DNA of 64,000 nt from NCBI GenBank assembly GCA_963971575.1, contig OZ020616.1, positions 51,567,201 to 51,631,200 on the forward strand, read 5' to 3'. The notes beneath the pieces were generated by a model, which searched no databases, was not told where the DNA came from, and saw nothing but the letters and a program-made list of their open reading frames with translations. The position numbers were made by a program, and so were the translations under genes. The DNA comes from Liopterus haemorrhoidalis. Lineage: Eukaryota; Arthropoda; Insecta; Coleoptera; Dytiscidae. Below are positions 63,219 to 64,000 of this stretch, one piece after another; the stretch's first letter is position 1; each line of letters opens with the position of its first letter.

Positions 63219-64000
63219 CTGGCTTCTTTCATGGTTAGTCTACGCCAAGTGTCCGTTGGTCTGCCACATCTACGGCTCTCTTGTAGGTTCCAATCAAAAG
63301 CTGTTTTATTGATGGGCAAAGGGTTGTTCCTTAAGGTATGGCCTATCCATCTCCACTTCCGCTATTTTATCAAGATGTCTATGGGGCTTTGGTAAGTTCT
63401 CTCCCAAAGTTTTCCAAGTCTCACAGCCGTATAGTAGAACCGGCATGATATTAGAATTGAATATTCTAATTTTTGTGGACTTGGCATACTGCGAAGAGTT
63501 CCAAACATTTTTCAGCATACTGAAAGCATGCCTAGCTTTGTTAATCCTCAGTTTAACATCCTCTTCGGTGCCTCCAGATTTGCATGAGACAATGCTTCCG
63601 AGGTAAGTAAAAATTTCGACGTCTTCAATGAGGTGATAGTTAATGCGGAACTTGTCTTGTTGAGTGGAGCCTAATCGCACGGATTTCGTATTCTTAATGC
63701 TGATTGCGAGGCCTACCAATTGCGCCTCCTTTACGAGAGAATCTAGCATAGCACTCATGTTATCGAAGGTGTGAGACAGAAGGCAAATGTCATCTGTATA
63801 CTCCAGATCTGCCAGATGGGAAGTTAAAGTCCAGCGAATTCCGTGTCCAGTTCCGATACTCCTTCTCAATACATCATCTAGGACGATGTTAAAGAGGATG
63901 GGCGACAGAGTACATCCTTGCTTAATGCCAGCGCCAACAGGAATGGGGTTGCTGATAACGCCTTTCTGCAGGATTTCGCAGCTGGCATCCTGATAAAGGA
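63219..64000 (-). mobile_element. RTE-like LINE, continues past the right window edge
   Basis: Minus-strand RT and C-terminal region. The upstream part enters from beyond 64000 reading LYQDASCEILQKGVISNPIP, GAGIKQGCTLSPILFNIVLD (domain 4). The end reads WRWIGHTLRNNPLPINKTAF, DWNLQESRRCGRPTDTWRRL in a different frame from the main ORF. Same broad type as 52030 but a different sequence. Confidence 0.82.
63306..63869 (-). CDS. RTE-like reverse transcriptase, partial, YTDD
   Basis: 187 open codons from the first Met; the frame continues upstream through domain 4 to the window edge. LADLEYTDDICLLSHTFDNM carries the catalytic block with YTDD instead of YADD, LVGLAISIKNTKSVRL is domain 6, FTYLGSIVSCKSGGTEEDVK the thumb, and FNSNIMPVLLYGCETWK the conserved RTE post-RT motif. 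The last 20 residues are out of frame with the expected RRWRWIGH. The 5' part lies outside the window. Confidence 0.83.
   Translation of the reverse strand: MRRSIGTGHGIRWTLTSHLADLEYTDDICLLSHTFDNMSAMLDSLVKEAQLVGLAISIKNTKSVRLGSTQQDKFRINYHLIEDVEIFTYLGSIVSCKSGGTEEDVKLRINKARHAFSMLKNVWNSSQYAKSTKIRIFNSNIMPVLLYGCETWKTLGENLPKPHRHLDKIAEVEMDRPYLKEQPFAHQ

Overview
This is an AT-rich stretch of eukaryotic, almost certainly insect (arthropod) DNA. No host protein-coding gene, rRNA gene or canonical tRNA gene can be supported. Everything recognisable is transposon-derived: IS630-Tc1-mariner elements of several lineages, hAT, piggyBac-like and pogo-like DNA transposons, MITEs and fold-backs, 5'-truncated non-LTR retrotransposons (RTE-like and jockey/CR1-like), SINEs and tRNA-like sequences, and short satellite arrays. 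The organism call rests on this mix: rosa/DD41D-type, mauritiana-like and irritans-like mariners, piggyBac, and LINE reverse transcriptases of insect type. Bacterial features such as operons, ribosome binding sites and CRISPR arrays are absent.

Layout. 1-5.4 kb: a broken DD41D mariner-like element, a palindromic tandem array, a MITE pair in opposite orientation, and a 152-bp satellite split by a retroposon-like insert that itself carries a hAT with two MITEs inside. 7-13.9 kb: an RTE stub with a 12-bp target duplication, a hAT inside a TIR element, a CpG-rich hAT-like element, a piggyBac fossil, and two mariner fossils, one split by a 1.1-kb tRNA-like-bearing repeat (called family R here). 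14.7-20.6 kb: two copies of one LINE family, a TIR element with a TTAT duplication, an internally deleted mariner, a pogo-like fragment, and a fold-back containing a hAT. 23.4-25.3 kb: two R copies arranged as a palindrome. 26.3-30.7 kb: a ~121-bp minisatellite with a SINE inside, a deleted Tc1 element, and a full-length but dead mariner. 31.8-42.8 kb: LINE fragments, a small hAT, a second copy of the minisatellite with its leader, SINE and tRNA-like pieces, and an exon-like remnant with GT/AG boundaries. 43-50.7 kb: more mariner fossils, one with long TIRs, a LINE, and the better-preserved DD41D copy. 51-64 kb: a long-TIR element rich in GACCTTGA motifs, RTE fragments, another R copy, a mariner split by a LINE, a 229-bp-arm fold-back, and an RTE running off the right edge.

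The genes do not form a pathway. The window reads as a stratigraphy of insertions into insertions. Target duplications and interrupted reading frames give relative ages in several places: the R copy at 12718 is younger than the mariner it splits, the SINE at 27282 is younger than the minisatellite, and the LINE at 59769 is younger than its host mariner. Every transposase seen is disabled by frameshift, stop, deletion or loss of a catalytic residue. All family names rest on motifs read by eye; no database search was possible.
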